This document shows, one piece after another, positions 25,266 to 33,906 of a DNA stretch of 64,000 nt; the first letter of the stretch is position 1; each line of letters opens with the position of its first letter. The DNA is taken from positions 426,119 through 490,118 of the forward strand of contig NZ_KQ410732.1 of the NCBI RefSeq assembly GCF_001262505.1. Direction: 5' to 3'. Under the pieces are notes generated by a model. That model worked only from the letters and a program-made list of their open reading frames with translations, was not told the DNA's origin and did not search any database. Both the position numbers and the translations under genes were made by a program. Source of the DNA: Shinella sp. SUS2 (lineage in GTDB: Bacteria > Pseudomonadota > Alphaproteobacteria > Rhizobiales > Rhizobiaceae).

Positions 25266-25958
25266 ATGCAGAACATCAAACCGCAGCGCGTTCTCTCGGT
25301 CGCCGAGGCCGTCGGGCCGCAGGTCTATCGCATCTTGCGCGAGCAGATCATCCAAGCCGAGCTGATGCCGGGGGAGCGCATCTCGGAGGCGGAGATCGCC
25401 AAAAGCCTGTCGATCAGCCGCCAGCCGGTGCGCGAGGCCTTCATCAAGCTGTCGGAGGAGGGGCTGGTGCAGGTCCTGCCGCAGCGCGGCACCTATGTGA
25501 CGCGGATTTCCACCGCTTCCGTAATGGACGTGCGCTTCGTGCGCGAGGCGATCGAGGCCGATATCGTGCGTCAGGTCACCGCAGAGCATACGGCCGAGAC
25601 CGTGCGGGAACTGCGCGATCAGATCGCAAGGCAGAAGCAGGTGCCGCAGGACGACCGCGCTACCTTCCTGCGGCTAGACGAACTCTTCCACCACACGCTC
25701 GCAGCGGCGGCCGGCCGCGCCTATGCCTGGAGCGTCATCGAAAGCGTCAAGGCGCAGATGGACCGCGTGCGCTTCCTCAGCGTCGACGATATCCAGATCG
25801 GCCGGCTGATCGGGCAGCACGAGCGCATTGTCCATGCGATCGCTGCGGGCGATGTCGGCAAGGCCGAAGCGGCGCTGCGCACGCATCTGCGCGAGATCCT
25901 CAAATCGCTGCCCGAGATTGCCCGGGCGCGGACGGAATTCTTCGACGGCGTGGAGTGA
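25266..25958 (+). CDS. FadR-type GntR transcriptional regulator (second copy)
   Basis: 230 residues. The winged helix ('LMPGERISEAEIAKSLSIS', 'RQPVREAFIKLSEEGLV') and FCD domain ('FLRLDELFHHTLAAAAGRAY') are clear. GGGAGG lies five bases before ATG 25266. The gap to the following binding-protein gene is only 43 bases, so the regulator likely heads the CUT2 importer operon and autoregulates it through the palindrome at 25230. Confidence 0.9.
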   Translation: MQNIKPQRVLSVAEAVGPQVYRILREQIIQAELMPGERISEAEIAKSLSISRQPVREAFIKLSEEGLVQVLPQRGTYVTRISTASVMDVRFVREAIEADIVRQVTAEHTAETVRELRDQIARQKQVPQDDRATFLRLDELFHHTLAAAAGRAYAWSVIESVKAQMDRVRFLSVDDIQIGRLIGQHERIVHAIAAGDVGKAEAALRTHLREILKSLPEIARARTEFFDGVE

Positions 25959-26001
25959 CGCCGGAACAACCACGATTGATGTTCAACGGGAGGTACGCAT
26001 C

Positions 26002-26979
26002 ATGATGATCCGGAAATTTCTTGCAGGAACGGCCCTCTGCCTGGGGGTGATGGTCTCGGGCGCCAGCGCGGAAGGCCTCAACATTGCCTTCATCAGCCAC
26101 TCGTCCGCCTCGAACACCTTCTGGCAATCGGTCAAGAAGGGCTATGACGACGCCTGCGAGAAGGTCGGGGCCTCATGCCAGTTGATTCTGACGCAGACCG
26201 AAGGCGCTGTCGAGCAGGCCGTCGCCAACCTGCAGGCGGCGATCGCCACGAAGCCGGATGCGATCTTCGTCGCGATCGTCGACAACAAGGCCTATGACAA
26301 TGTGATCAAGGAAGCCGTCGATGCTGGCATCCTCGTGCTTGCCGTCAATGTCGACGACAGCGAAGGCGCCAAAGGCAATGCACGCAAGGCTTTCATCGGC
26401 CAGGGCTTTACGGCGGCCGGCTATTCGCTCGCCAAGGCGCAGTCGGAGAATTTCCCCAAGGAAGGCCCGCTCAGCCTGCTGGTCGGCGTCAACGCGCCGG
26501 GCCAGACCTGGTCCGAACAGCGCGCCGGCGGCGTGATGAAGTTCCTGGAAGAATACAAGGCCGCCCATGCCGATCGCGAGATCACCATCACGCGCATCGA
26601 TTCGGCCACCGACCTTGCGCTGACCGCCGACCGCATCGGCGCCTATCTCAATGCCAACCCGAACACCACGGCCTATTTCGACACTGGCTACTGGCATGCC
26701 GGCGTCGCCAAGGTTCTGAAGGACCGGGGCATCGAGCCCGGCAAGGTGCTGCTCGGCGGCTTCGACCTCGTGCCGGAGGTTCTGCAGCAGATGGAAGCCG
26801 GCTACGTGCAGGTGCAGGTCGACCAGCAGCCCTACATACAGGGCTTCATGCCGGTCATGCAGGCCTATCTGTGGAAGACGGCCGGCCTGACGCCGTCGGA
26901 CATCGACACGGGGCAGGGCATCGTCACGCCCAAGGACGTGCCGACCATTCTCGAAATGGCAAAGCAGGGCCTGCGCTGA
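26002..26979 (+). CDS. CUT2 ABC transporter sugar-binding protein (RbsB-like)
   Basis: 325 residues with a signal peptide ('FLAGTALCLGVMVSGASA' then E-GLNIAF). The mature protein is a periplasmic-binding-protein type I fold: 'IAFISHSSASNTFWQSV', 'PDAIFVAIVDNKAY', 'LGGFDLVPEVLQQM'. GGGAGG is eight bases before ATG 26002. It delivers a monosaccharide to the permease at 27048. Which sugar is unknown; the downstream SDR and aldose epimerase suggest an oxidised aldose. Confidence 0.9.
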   Translation: MMIRKFLAGTALCLGVMVSGASAEGLNIAFISHSSASNTFWQSVKKGYDDACEKVGASCQLILTQTEGAVEQAVANLQAAIATKPDAIFVAIVDNKAYDNVIKEAVDAGILVLAVNVDDSEGAKGNARKAFIGQGFTAAGYSLAKAQSENFPKEGPLSLLVGVNAPGQTWSEQRAGGVMKFLEEYKAAHADREITITRIDSATDLALTADRIGAYLNANPNTTAYFDTGYWHAGVAKVLKDRGIEPGKVLLGGFDLVPEVLQQMEAGYVQVQVDQQPYIQGFMPVMQAYLWKTAGLTPSDIDTGQGIVTPKDVPTILEMAKQGLR

Positions 26980-27001
26980 TCCGGCGCTCCTATGGGAAAA
27001 C

Positions 27002-27030
27002 CGGTGCCTTGCCTATGCGGCGGGGCACCG
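27002..27030 (+). other. Stem-loop between the CUT2 binding-protein and permease genes
   Basis: CGGTGCC at 27002-27008 pairs with GGCACCG at 27024-27030 around a 15-base loop. No T run follows. It occupies the same position as the stem-loop at 12528 and may raise the relative level of the binding protein. Confidence 0.5.
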
Positions 27031-27047
27031 AAGCACGAGTGGAGCCC

Positions 27048-28031
27048 ATGAAGCGGTTTCTGAAAATCTATCTCGACAAGCCGGAGCTTGCCGGCCTCGC
27101 CCTCCTGATCATCCTTCTTGCCGTCTTCCAGGTGAAGTCGAACGGCGTGCTTCTCTCCTTCGAGAACGTACGCGGCGTCATGGGGCTTCTGCCGGAAATG
27201 GCGCTCGTCGCCATCGGCGTGACGATCCTGATGATCTGCGGCGAGTTCGACCTGTCGGTCGGCTCCGTCTTCGCGCTGATGCCGATGTCGATGGCGGTGA
27301 TCCTCAATTCCGGCGTGCCCTTCGCCGCCGCCGTGCTGCTCGGCCTTGCCATCTGCGCGGTGATCGGCTTCATCAACGGCTATGTGACGCTGCAATTCTC
27401 GATCCCGAGCTTCATCACCACGCTCGGCATGCTGTTCATCGCCCGCTCGCTCACCATCGTCATATCCGGGGGCTTTCCGCCGCTTCTGCCGTCCGATCTG
27501 CCGACCTGGCTCTTTACGGATTACATCTGGCAGGGCGCGCTCTTCCGCATGTCCTTCGTCTGGTTCGTCGGCATTGCCGTTCTTGCCGCGGCGCTGCTGT
27601 CGCTCACCAATTTCGGCAACTGGATCCGCGCCACCGGCGGCTTCAACGAGGCGGCGGCCTCGATGGGCATTCCCGTCAAGCGCGTGAAGATCGCCTGCTT
27701 CATGCTTTGCTCGGTGCTGGCGGGTTTCGCCGGCCTGCTACAGGTGTTGCGCCTCGGCTCGCCGCTGCCCTCGATCGGCGAGGGGCTGGAGCTGCAGGCG
27801 GTCGCCGCGGCCGTCATCGGCGGCACGGCGCTTGCCGGCGGCATCGGCACGGTTTTCGGCGCAATCATCGGCACTCTGCTCATCCGCACCATCGACAATG
27901 GCCTGGTGCTGTCGCGCGTCGATGCTAACTGGTTCAAGTTCGCCATCGGCGTGCTCACCATGTTTGCGGTCATCGCCAATGCCTGGATGGGCAAGATCTC
28001 CCGCAAGATCAAGGTGGAGGCGCACAAGTGA
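27048..28031 (+). CDS. CUT2 ABC transporter permease (RbsC-like)
   Basis: 327 residues, strongly hydrophobic with eight to ten predicted membrane helices. The RbsC-family signatures 'MICGEFDLSVGSVFAL' and 'GGTALAGGIGTVFGAIIGTLL' (AGG-x-G repeat) are present. GGAG precedes ATG 27048 with short spacing. The stop overlaps the GTG of the ATPase gene (GTGA). Confidence 0.9.
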   Translation: MKRFLKIYLDKPELAGLALLIILLAVFQVKSNGVLLSFENVRGVMGLLPEMALVAIGVTILMICGEFDLSVGSVFALMPMSMAVILNSGVPFAAAVLLGLAICAVIGFINGYVTLQFSIPSFITTLGMLFIARSLTIVISGGFPPLLPSDLPTWLFTDYIWQGALFRMSFVWFVGIAVLAAALLSLTNFGNWIRATGGFNEAAASMGIPVKRVKIACFMLCSVLAGFAGLLQVLRLGSPLPSIGEGLELQAVAAAVIGGTALAGGIGTVFGAIIGTLLIRTIDNGLVLSRVDANWFKFAIGVLTMFAVIANAWMGKISRKIKVEAHK

Positions 28032-28759
28032 CGACACCGGTCATCGAATGCCGCAACCTGCAGAAATGGTACAGCGGCGTGCACGCGCTGAAGAATGTCA
28101 ACCTCACCATCCATCCCGGCGAGACCGTCGGCCTTGTCGGCGACAACGGCGCGGGCAAGTCGACGCTGATCAAGATCCTTTCCGGCGCGCACCACCAGGA
28201 TTCCGGCGAGGTGCTTATCGAGGGCAAGACCGTCGATCTGCGCAGCCCGAAGGACGCGATGCGTCACGGATTGGAGACGATCTATCAGTACAATTCCATG
28301 GTGCCGACCATGTCGATCGCCCGCAATCTCTTCATCGGCCGCGAGCCGTTGAAATGGTCGGTCTTCGGTGTCGGCCTCATGGACCAGAAGCGTATGCGCG
28401 CCGAAAGCATGCAGGCCATCGCCGATGTCGACCTGCATCTGCGCTCGCCGGATGCGCTGGTCGGCGAACTGTCCGGCGGCCAGCGGCAGGGCGTGGCTAT
28501 CGCCCGCGCCATGCATTTCAAGTCCAAGGTGCTGATCCTCGACGAGCCGACCAACCATCTTTCCGTCAAGGAGACGGACAAGGTGATCGGCTTTGTGCGC
28601 GGCCTGAAGGCGCAGGGCCTCACCGGCATCTTCATCTCGCACAACATGCAGCACGTCTTCCAGTCCTGCGACCGCATCGTCGCCATGGCGCGTGGCGAGA
28701 TCGTCTTCGACAAGCCGACCGCTGCAACCTCGATCGACGAGGTCCATGCCCTTCTGTGA
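28028..28759 (+). CDS. CUT2 ABC transporter ATP-binding protein, single nucleotide-binding domain
   Basis: 243 residues from GTG 28028. Walker A GDNGAGKST, signature LSGGQRQGVAIARAM, Walker B VLILDEPTNHL are present once. Classical RbsA-type subunits have two fused ATPase domains of about 500 residues; this one has a single domain, as in the rhizobial FrcA type, so the importer must use a homodimer. It overlaps the permease by four bases and is followed closely by the SDR gene. Confidence 0.9.
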   Translation: MTTPVIECRNLQKWYSGVHALKNVNLTIHPGETVGLVGDNGAGKSTLIKILSGAHHQDSGEVLIEGKTVDLRSPKDAMRHGLETIYQYNSMVPTMSIARNLFIGREPLKWSVFGVGLMDQKRMRAESMQAIADVDLHLRSPDALVGELSGGQRQGVAIARAMHFKSKVLILDEPTNHLSVKETDKVIGFVRGLKAQGLTGIFISHNMQHVFQSCDRIVAMARGEIVFDKPTAATSIDEVHALL

Positions 28760-28766
28760 GGAGACC

Positions 28767-29522
28767 ATGACAGAGCTTTCAGGAAAGACCGTCCTCATCA
28801 CCGGTGCGCTCGGCACGCTCGGCCGCGCCCAGGCCGCGCGGCTCGCCCGTGCCGGCGCCAGCCTGCTGCTGCTCGACCGGCCGGGCGCCGAGGGCGGCGC
28901 GGCCTTCGCGGCGGATGTTGCCGTAACCCATGGCGTTACGGCTACCTATGTCGGTGAGGACCTCAACGACCTTGCTGCGGCGGAGCGGCGGGCGGAATCG
29001 CTTTCGCGCGCGCATGGCGGCATCGTCATCCTCATCAACAATGCGGCGCTGATCATCAACAAGCCGTTCGAGGATTTTTCGCTGGAGGAATACGAGGATC
29101 AGGTCCGGGTCAATTCCTCCGCCGCCTTCGCGCTTGTCCGGGCTGTCGCCCCGGCGATGAAGGAAAAGCGTTACGGCAAGATCGTCAATTTCTGCTCGGT
29201 CACCCTGAATGGGCGCTGGGACGGCTATGTGCCCTATGTCGCCTCGAAGGGCGCGATGCTGGGCCTTACGAAATCGCTGGCGCGCGAACTGGGTCCGTAT
29301 GGCGTGCGCGTCAACGCGGTGTCACCGGGCGCGGTGGTGTCCGAGGCGGAGGCGCGCGTCTTCGCCGATCGCCTGCAACAGTACAATGACTGGATCCTCG
29401 AGAACCAGTCGCTGAAGGCGCGCATCCAGCCGGCGGATGTCGCCGATCTCGTGCATTTCCTCGTCTCGCCGGCCTCAGACATGATTTCCGGCCAGAACAT
29501 CGCGATCGACGGCGGCTGGTAA
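28767..29522 (+). CDS. Short-chain dehydrogenase/reductase (sugar-oxidising type)
   Basis: 251 residues. The NAD(P) motif TGALGTLGRAQ, the NNAAL turn, and the catalytic Tyr-x-x-x-Lys in 'YVPYVASKGAML' are present, with the classical C-terminal 'GQNIAIDGGW'. GAGGAG lies just upstream of ATG 28767. Its place between a sugar ATPase and an aldose epimerase suggests oxidation of the imported aldose to a lactone or of a downstream keto-sugar acid. The stop codon overlaps the next ATG (TAATG). Confidence 0.87.
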   Translation: MTELSGKTVLITGALGTLGRAQAARLARAGASLLLLDRPGAEGGAAFAADVAVTHGVTATYVGEDLNDLAAAERRAESLSRAHGGIVILINNAALIINKPFEDFSLEEYEDQVRVNSSAAFALVRAVAPAMKEKRYGKIVNFCSVTLNGRWDGYVPYVASKGAMLGLTKSLARELGPYGVRVNAVSPGAVVSEAEARVFADRLQQYNDWILENQSLKARIQPADVADLVHFLVSPASDMISGQNIAIDGGW

Positions 29523-30415
29523 TGGGGATCGAACTCGACAATGGAGCAGCGCGCATCTGCGTTCGTCCCGACCTTGGTGCCGGCCTGACCTGTTTCGATG
29601 TCAGGCAGGATGGCGTCTGGCAGCCGGTCTTTCGCACGGTGGATCCCGCAACGGACCATCCCTTTGCGCTCGCCAACATCCTCCTCGTGCCATTCTCCGG
29701 GCGGGTCTCCGGCGGCGGGTTTTCCTTCGACGGGGCCTTTCACGCCCTGCCGCGCAATGTGGAGACGGAGCCCTATCCGATCCACGGCAACGGCTTCTCC
29801 GCCACATGGACGGAGGCCTCCCGGAGCCGCGATTCCATTACCCTGACCCTGTCGTCGGACGGGCCGGGGCCGTTCCGCTACGATGCGATGCTGTGCTATC
29901 GTCTGGAAGGCGCCGGCCTCGTGATGGAACTGAGCCTCGTCAGCCGCGCCGAAACACGCCTGCCATATGGTGCCGGCTTCCATCCCTGGTTCGTGCGCGA
30001 TGCGGATACGACGCTCACTGCGCCGTCGAAGGGCGTCTGGCTGGAGCAGTCCGATCATCTTCCGAAGGCTCATGAGCCCATCGCGAAGCATCCGGATATG
30101 GACTTCAACGCGCCAAGGTCCCTGCCGCCGCGGTGGATCAATAACTGGTTCGACGGCTGGGACGGCAAGGCGCGGATCGGCTGGCCGGCGCGTGGTCTGC
30201 AGGCCGATATCGAGGCAAGCGAGGTGCTGGACCAGTATGTGGTCTTCTCGCCTGCCGCCGATGCCGATTTTTTCTGTTTCGAACCGGTCAGCCATCCCGT
30301 CGATGCCTTCAACCTGCCGGACCGGGCCGACGCCTACGGCCTGAAAGTGCTTTCTCCCGGCGAGACGCTGGACATCTGGACCCGCATCGCCGTTTCGCCA
30401 CGCAAACCGGCCTGA
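29522..30415 (+). CDS. Aldose 1-epimerase family protein
   Basis: 297 residues of the galactose-mutarotase fold. Signatures include 'NILLVPFSGRVSGGGF' near the N-terminus, 'YPIHGNGF' with the catalytic-type His, and 'YGAGFHPWF' for the second His. It would interconvert anomers of the imported sugar so that the SDR receives its preferred form. It is the last gene of the CUT2 operon; no terminator hairpin is evident in the AT-rich region after it. Confidence 0.85.
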   Translation: MGIELDNGAARICVRPDLGAGLTCFDVRQDGVWQPVFRTVDPATDHPFALANILLVPFSGRVSGGGFSFDGAFHALPRNVETEPYPIHGNGFSATWTEASRSRDSITLTLSSDGPGPFRYDAMLCYRLEGAGLVMELSLVSRAETRLPYGAGFHPWFVRDADTTLTAPSKGVWLEQSDHLPKAHEPIAKHPDMDFNAPRSLPPRWINNWFDGWDGKARIGWPARGLQADIEASEVLDQYVVFSPAADADFFCFEPVSHPVDAFNLPDRADAYGLKVLSPGETLDIWTRIAVSPRKPA

Positions 30416-30539
30416 TCCGCGCAAGACATTCGATCTTTCCACCCTGGCAATCGTGGCGTTGCCGGGGCCGATCGCGTGGCCGCGGCGGGGGCATATCCAT
30501 ACGTGAGCCGTTGACAGGCTTGCGAGGCTTGAAACGACA

Positions 30540-30553
30540 ATCCATATATGAAA
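30540..30553. promoter_or_regulatory. Putative IclR site ahead of the CoA-transferase gene
   Basis: ATCCATATATGAAA matches at eight of ten positions the arms ATTCATATAC and GTATATGAAT that flank the IclR gene's divergent promoter region at 33774-33859. This suggests the same regulator acts on both sides of its gene. It lies about 60 bases before the start codon, in an AT-rich stretch. Confidence 0.45.
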
Positions 30554-30611
30554 GAATAATTTAAATAAGAATTGCACGGCGCGACCTCGGGGAGCGCAGG
30601 AGGACATGCGC

Positions 30612-31766
30612 ATGCAGGATGAGACAGGACTTCTGGCCGGCCTGACGGTGGTCGATATGAGCCAGTTCCTCTCCGGCCCCTATTGCTCGTTGCGGCTGGC
30701 CGATCTCGGCGCCCGCGTGATCAAGATCGAGCGGCCGGACGGCGGTGATCTCTCCCGCCGGCTCTATCTCAGCGACACCGAGGTCGGGGGGGATTCGACG
30801 CTCTTCCACGCCATCAACCGCGGCAAGGAAAGCCTCGGCATAGACCTGAAGAACGCCGACGACCTTGCCTTCCTGCGCCGGCTTCTCGGCAAGGCCGACG
30901 TGCTCATCCAGAATTTCCGTCCGGGCGTCATCGAACGCCTCGGGCTCGACTATGCGGCCGTCAAGGCGATCAACCCGACAATCGTCTATGCCTCGATCAG
31001 CGGCTATGGCGAGGATGGCCCCTGGGTCATGCGGCCAGGGCAGGATCTCCTGGCGCAGGCACGCTCCGGCCTGATGTGGCTGAACGGCGACGCGGCGCAA
31101 GGACCGGTGCCCTTCGGCCTGGCGGTCGCCGACATGCTCGCCGGCGCCAATGCCTGCCAGGGCATTCTCGCCGCCCTCGTGCGTCGCGGTATTTCCGGCA
31201 AGGGCGCCCATATCCAGACGAGCCTGCTCGAAAGCCTCATCGATTTCCAGTTCGAGGTGCTGACCACCCATCTCAACGACGGCGGCCGCAAGCCGCAGCG
31301 CTCGGATTTCCGCAGCGCGCATGCCTATCTTTCGGCACCCTACGGCGTCTATCCGGCGAAGGACGGCTATCTTGCGATCGCCATGACGCCACTCGGCCGC
31401 CTGCAGGATCTGCTGCAGATCGAGGCGCTGGCACCCTATCGCGACGACAGCAGGGCCTGGTTCACCGCGCGCGATACGATCAAGAGAACCATCGCCGAGC
31501 GCATTGCGAGCGAAACCGTCGACCATTGGCTCTCCATCCTGGAGCCCGCCGACATCTGGTGCTCAAAGGTGCTGGAATGGCCAGAGCTTCTGGCCAGTGA
31601 CGGTTTCCGCATCCTCGACATGCTGCAGACGGTGACGCGTGAAGATGCGGTTTCGATCGGCACGACCCGCTGCCCTGTGCGGGTGAACGGTCAGCGCCCG
31701 GCCGGCCATCGCGCCGCGCCGCGCATCGGCGAACATTCGGCGACGATCCGCGCGGAGTTTGCGTGA
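30612..31766 (+). CDS. Class III (CaiB/BaiF, formyl-CoA-type) CoA-transferase
   Basis: 384 residues from ATG 30612, chosen because AGGAGG lies eight bases upstream (ATG 30606 would leave only two). The family signature 'LTVVDMSQFLSGPYCSLRLADLGARVIKIE' zone (key DMSQ..SGP....LADLGA.VIKIE), 'INRGKESLGIDLK' and the catalytic Asp in 'AVADMLAG' (about residue 174) are intact. Such enzymes move CoA between organic acids. The acid here is unknown; the neighbouring acid-sugar genes and a MaoC hydratase suggest a sugar-derived acid. TGATG overlap with the next gene. Confidence 0.88.
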   Translation: MQDETGLLAGLTVVDMSQFLSGPYCSLRLADLGARVIKIERPDGGDLSRRLYLSDTEVGGDSTLFHAINRGKESLGIDLKNADDLAFLRRLLGKADVLIQNFRPGVIERLGLDYAAVKAINPTIVYASISGYGEDGPWVMRPGQDLLAQARSGLMWLNGDAAQGPVPFGLAVADMLAGANACQGILAALVRRGISGKGAHIQTSLLESLIDFQFEVLTTHLNDGGRKPQRSDFRSAHAYLSAPYGVYPAKDGYLAIAMTPLGRLQDLLQIEALAPYRDDSRAWFTARDTIKRTIAERIASETVDHWLSILEPADIWCSKVLEWPELLASDGFRILDMLQTVTREDAVSIGTTRCPVRVNGQRPAGHRAAPRIGEHSATIRAEFA

Positions 31767-32911
31767 TGAGCGCGATCACGCTCAGGGGCATGACCTGGAG
31801 CCATCCGCGCGGCTATGATCCGATGGTTGCCTGTGCGCAGGACTGGTTTGCCAGAACCGGCGTCACCATCGAATGGGACAAGCGCTCGCTGCAGGATTTC
31901 GAGAGTTTTCCGGTCGAGGATCTCGCCCGCCGCTACGATCTCATTGTCATCGATCATCCCCATGTCGGCCAGATCACGGCGGAGAGCTGCCTCGCGCCAC
32001 TTGACCTGCCCGGCCGCGAGGCGGCCTTCGCGGCGCTTGCGGGCGGCTCCGTCGGCCTCTCGTTCCCGAGTTACAACTGGCGGGGCCGCCAATGGGCCTT
32101 CCCGGTCGATGCCGCCACGCAGGTGCTGGCCTTCCGGCCAGACCGGTTGGCGGCGGCACCGGGCTCGTGGGCAGAGGTTGTTGACCTTGCAAAAGCCGGG
32201 GAGATGCTGCTGCCGCTGCGCCCGCCGCATTCCCTGATGTGCTTTTTCACGCTTTGCGGCAATCTCGGCCGACCCTGCTCGGTGGAAAGGGACGTGCCTT
32301 TCGTCGATGTCGAAATCGGCGTGCAGGCAATCGAGATGATCCGGGAACTGGCCGCGCTCACCGATGCCGCCTGCACCGAAATGGACCCTATCGCCGTGCT
32401 GGACCGGATGGGCGAGGCGGGGTCGCACTACAGCGTCTCGCCACTGATTTACGGCTATGTCAGCTACGCCCTTGCAGGCTTCCGGGCCAATCGCATCGCC
32501 TTTGCCGATATGCCGGTTGCCGGCGGTGCGGGACCGGTCGGCTCCGCGCTGGGCGGCACGGGCATCGCCGTTTCCGCCTTCTCGGCGCATCGTAAGGTGG
32601 CCGTGGACTTCGCCTACTGGATTGCGGCAGGGCCGCAACAGGCGGGTCGCTACTGGCAGACCGGTGGCCAGCCCGGTCATGCGGCGGGATGGGAGGACGA
32701 GGCAGCCAATGCCGCAACGCTCGGCTTCTACCGCAACACGCGCCGAACGCTGGAGGGTGCCTGGCTGCGTCCCCGCCACGATGGCTACATGCCCTTCCAG
32801 GAGGCCGCGTCTGAGCGCATCAATCAGGCCGTGACGGGCCGTGAACCGGCGGGAAAAGCCATAGCGGATCTCAACGCGCTCTTCCTGAAGAGCTTTGCGA
32901 GGAACGGATGA
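31766..32911 (+). CDS. Solute-binding-protein-like protein lacking a signal peptide
   Basis: About 381 residues. The sequence resembles family 1 extracellular solute-binding proteins ('YDLIVIDHPHVGQI', 'WRGRQWAFPVDAATQVLAFR', 'GGTGIAVSAFSAHRKVAVDF'). However, it begins 'MSAITLRGMTWSHPRGYDP' with no basic-hydrophobic signal, so it should stay in the cytoplasm. The start overlaps the CoA-transferase stop (TGATG), leaving no room for a longer N-terminus in this frame. No permease or ATPase is adjacent on this transcript. It may be a cytoplasmic ligand-binding partner of the CoA-transferase. Function unknown. Confidence 0.78.
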   Translation: MSAITLRGMTWSHPRGYDPMVACAQDWFARTGVTIEWDKRSLQDFESFPVEDLARRYDLIVIDHPHVGQITAESCLAPLDLPGREAAFAALAGGSVGLSFPSYNWRGRQWAFPVDAATQVLAFRPDRLAAAPGSWAEVVDLAKAGEMLLPLRPPHSLMCFFTLCGNLGRPCSVERDVPFVDVEIGVQAIEMIRELAALTDAACTEMDPIAVLDRMGEAGSHYSVSPLIYGYVSYALAGFRANRIAFADMPVAGGAGPVGSALGGTGIAVSAFSAHRKVAVDFAYWIAAGPQQAGRYWQTGGQPGHAAGWEDEAANAATLGFYRNTRRTLEGAWLRPRHDGYMPFQEAASERINQAVTGREPAGKAIADLNALFLKSFARNG

Positions 32912-32956
32912 GCCAATGCTTGGGGTGCTGGCGAATCACGCGTTCAGATACGAGGC

Positions 32957-33748
32957 CTATTGTTCCTCGGCATTGAAGCCGGCGCCCGCCATTTCTGACA
33001 GCCTGCGCGTCGTCTCGCCGAGCAGTTGGATGGTCGTCGAGATGTCAGGCGCGACCGGCGCATTGATCAGGGTGATGTAGGGGATCGTCAGGGCGGCGAT
33101 CGCCCTGCCGTCCGCACCGAGCACGGGGGCCGAGAGGTTAATGACGCCCGCCGTCTGGGCGCTTGGCATCATTTCGTAGCCGCGGGAGCGGATGAGGTCG
33201 AGCCGTGCGAGGAATTCCGGCGTGACGCGCACATCCGTGCCGCCGTCGCCGACATGCTCGGCGATCATGCGCAGGCGCTCTTCCGGCGAGCGGAAGGCGA
33301 GCAGCGCGTGGCCGGAGCCCGTGTCGAACAGGCCGATGCGCGAACCGACGCGGATCGAGATGCCCCAGTAGCCTGGCGCTTCCTGCTGGGCGATGACGAC
33401 GGGATTGCCGCGGTCGAAGACGACAAGCTGGTTGGCCTGGCGCGAGGTTTCGGCCAGTTCGCGCATCAACGGTACGGCGAAGGAGACGAGTCGGCGCACC
33501 GGCGCGTGCAACTGCGCGAGGCCGAAGAGTTTCAGGGTGAGGGAGAAACGGTCGCCGTCGATGCGGGTGACGTAACCGCGTTTCACCAGTCGGTCGAGCA
33601 TGCGGTAGAATTCGTTGGGGCTGCGATCGAGCCGCTTGGCGATTTCCGCCTGGGTGAGGCCGCCGTCGACGGCGGCGAGAAGTTCCAGGATGTCGAGGCC
33701 CTTGTCGAGCGCTGGCGCCCTGTAGCGATCGTTTTCCTCGTCCGTCAC
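32957..33748 (-). CDS. IclR-family transcriptional regulator
   Basis: 263 residues from GTG 33748 (AGAGGA six bases upstream). The N-terminal winged helix ('ALDKGLDILELLAAVDGGL', 'IAKRLDRSPNEFYRMLDRL') is followed by a GAF-like ligand domain ('DTGSGHALLAFRSPEERL'). It is divergent from the importer operon at 33907 and convergent with the CoA-transferase pair. Inverted repeats between it and 33907, and a related site before 30612, suggest it controls both flanking units in response to an acid or sugar from the pathway. Confidence 0.9.
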   Translation of the reverse strand: MTDEENDRYRAPALDKGLDILELLAAVDGGLTQAEIAKRLDRSPNEFYRMLDRLVKRGYVTRIDGDRFSLTLKLFGLAQLHAPVRRLVSFAVPLMRELAETSRQANQLVVFDRGNPVVIAQQEAPGYWGISIRVGSRIGLFDTGSGHALLAFRSPEERLRMIAEHVGDGGTDVRVTPEFLARLDLIRSRGYEMMPSAQTAGVINLSAPVLGADGRAIAALTIPYITLINAPVAPDISTTIQLLGETTRRLSEMAGAGFNAEEQ

Positions 33749-33773
33749 CTGAAATCCTCTAGTGAATGAGCAA

Positions 33774-33859
33774 ATTCATATACGCAGAAACAAGGCGTGA
33801 CAATCCCGGGATGCTGATTTCCGCTTGACGATATGTGAATAATTGGTTTGTATATGAAT
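33774..33859. promoter_or_regulatory. Divergent promoter region with a perfect ten-base inverted repeat
   Basis: ATTCATATAC at 33774-33783 and GTATATGAAT at 33850-33859 are exact reverse complements, with ATATGTGAAT at 33831-33840 as a partial third copy. TTGACG at 33825-33830 is a likely -35 box for the importer operon, and the downstream arm falls in its -10 zone. These are the best IclR operators. Confidence 0.65.
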
Positions 33860-33906
33860 GAAGCTCTTATCGGTAAGGGCTGGCGAAAAGCCACTGGGAG
33901 GAGAAG

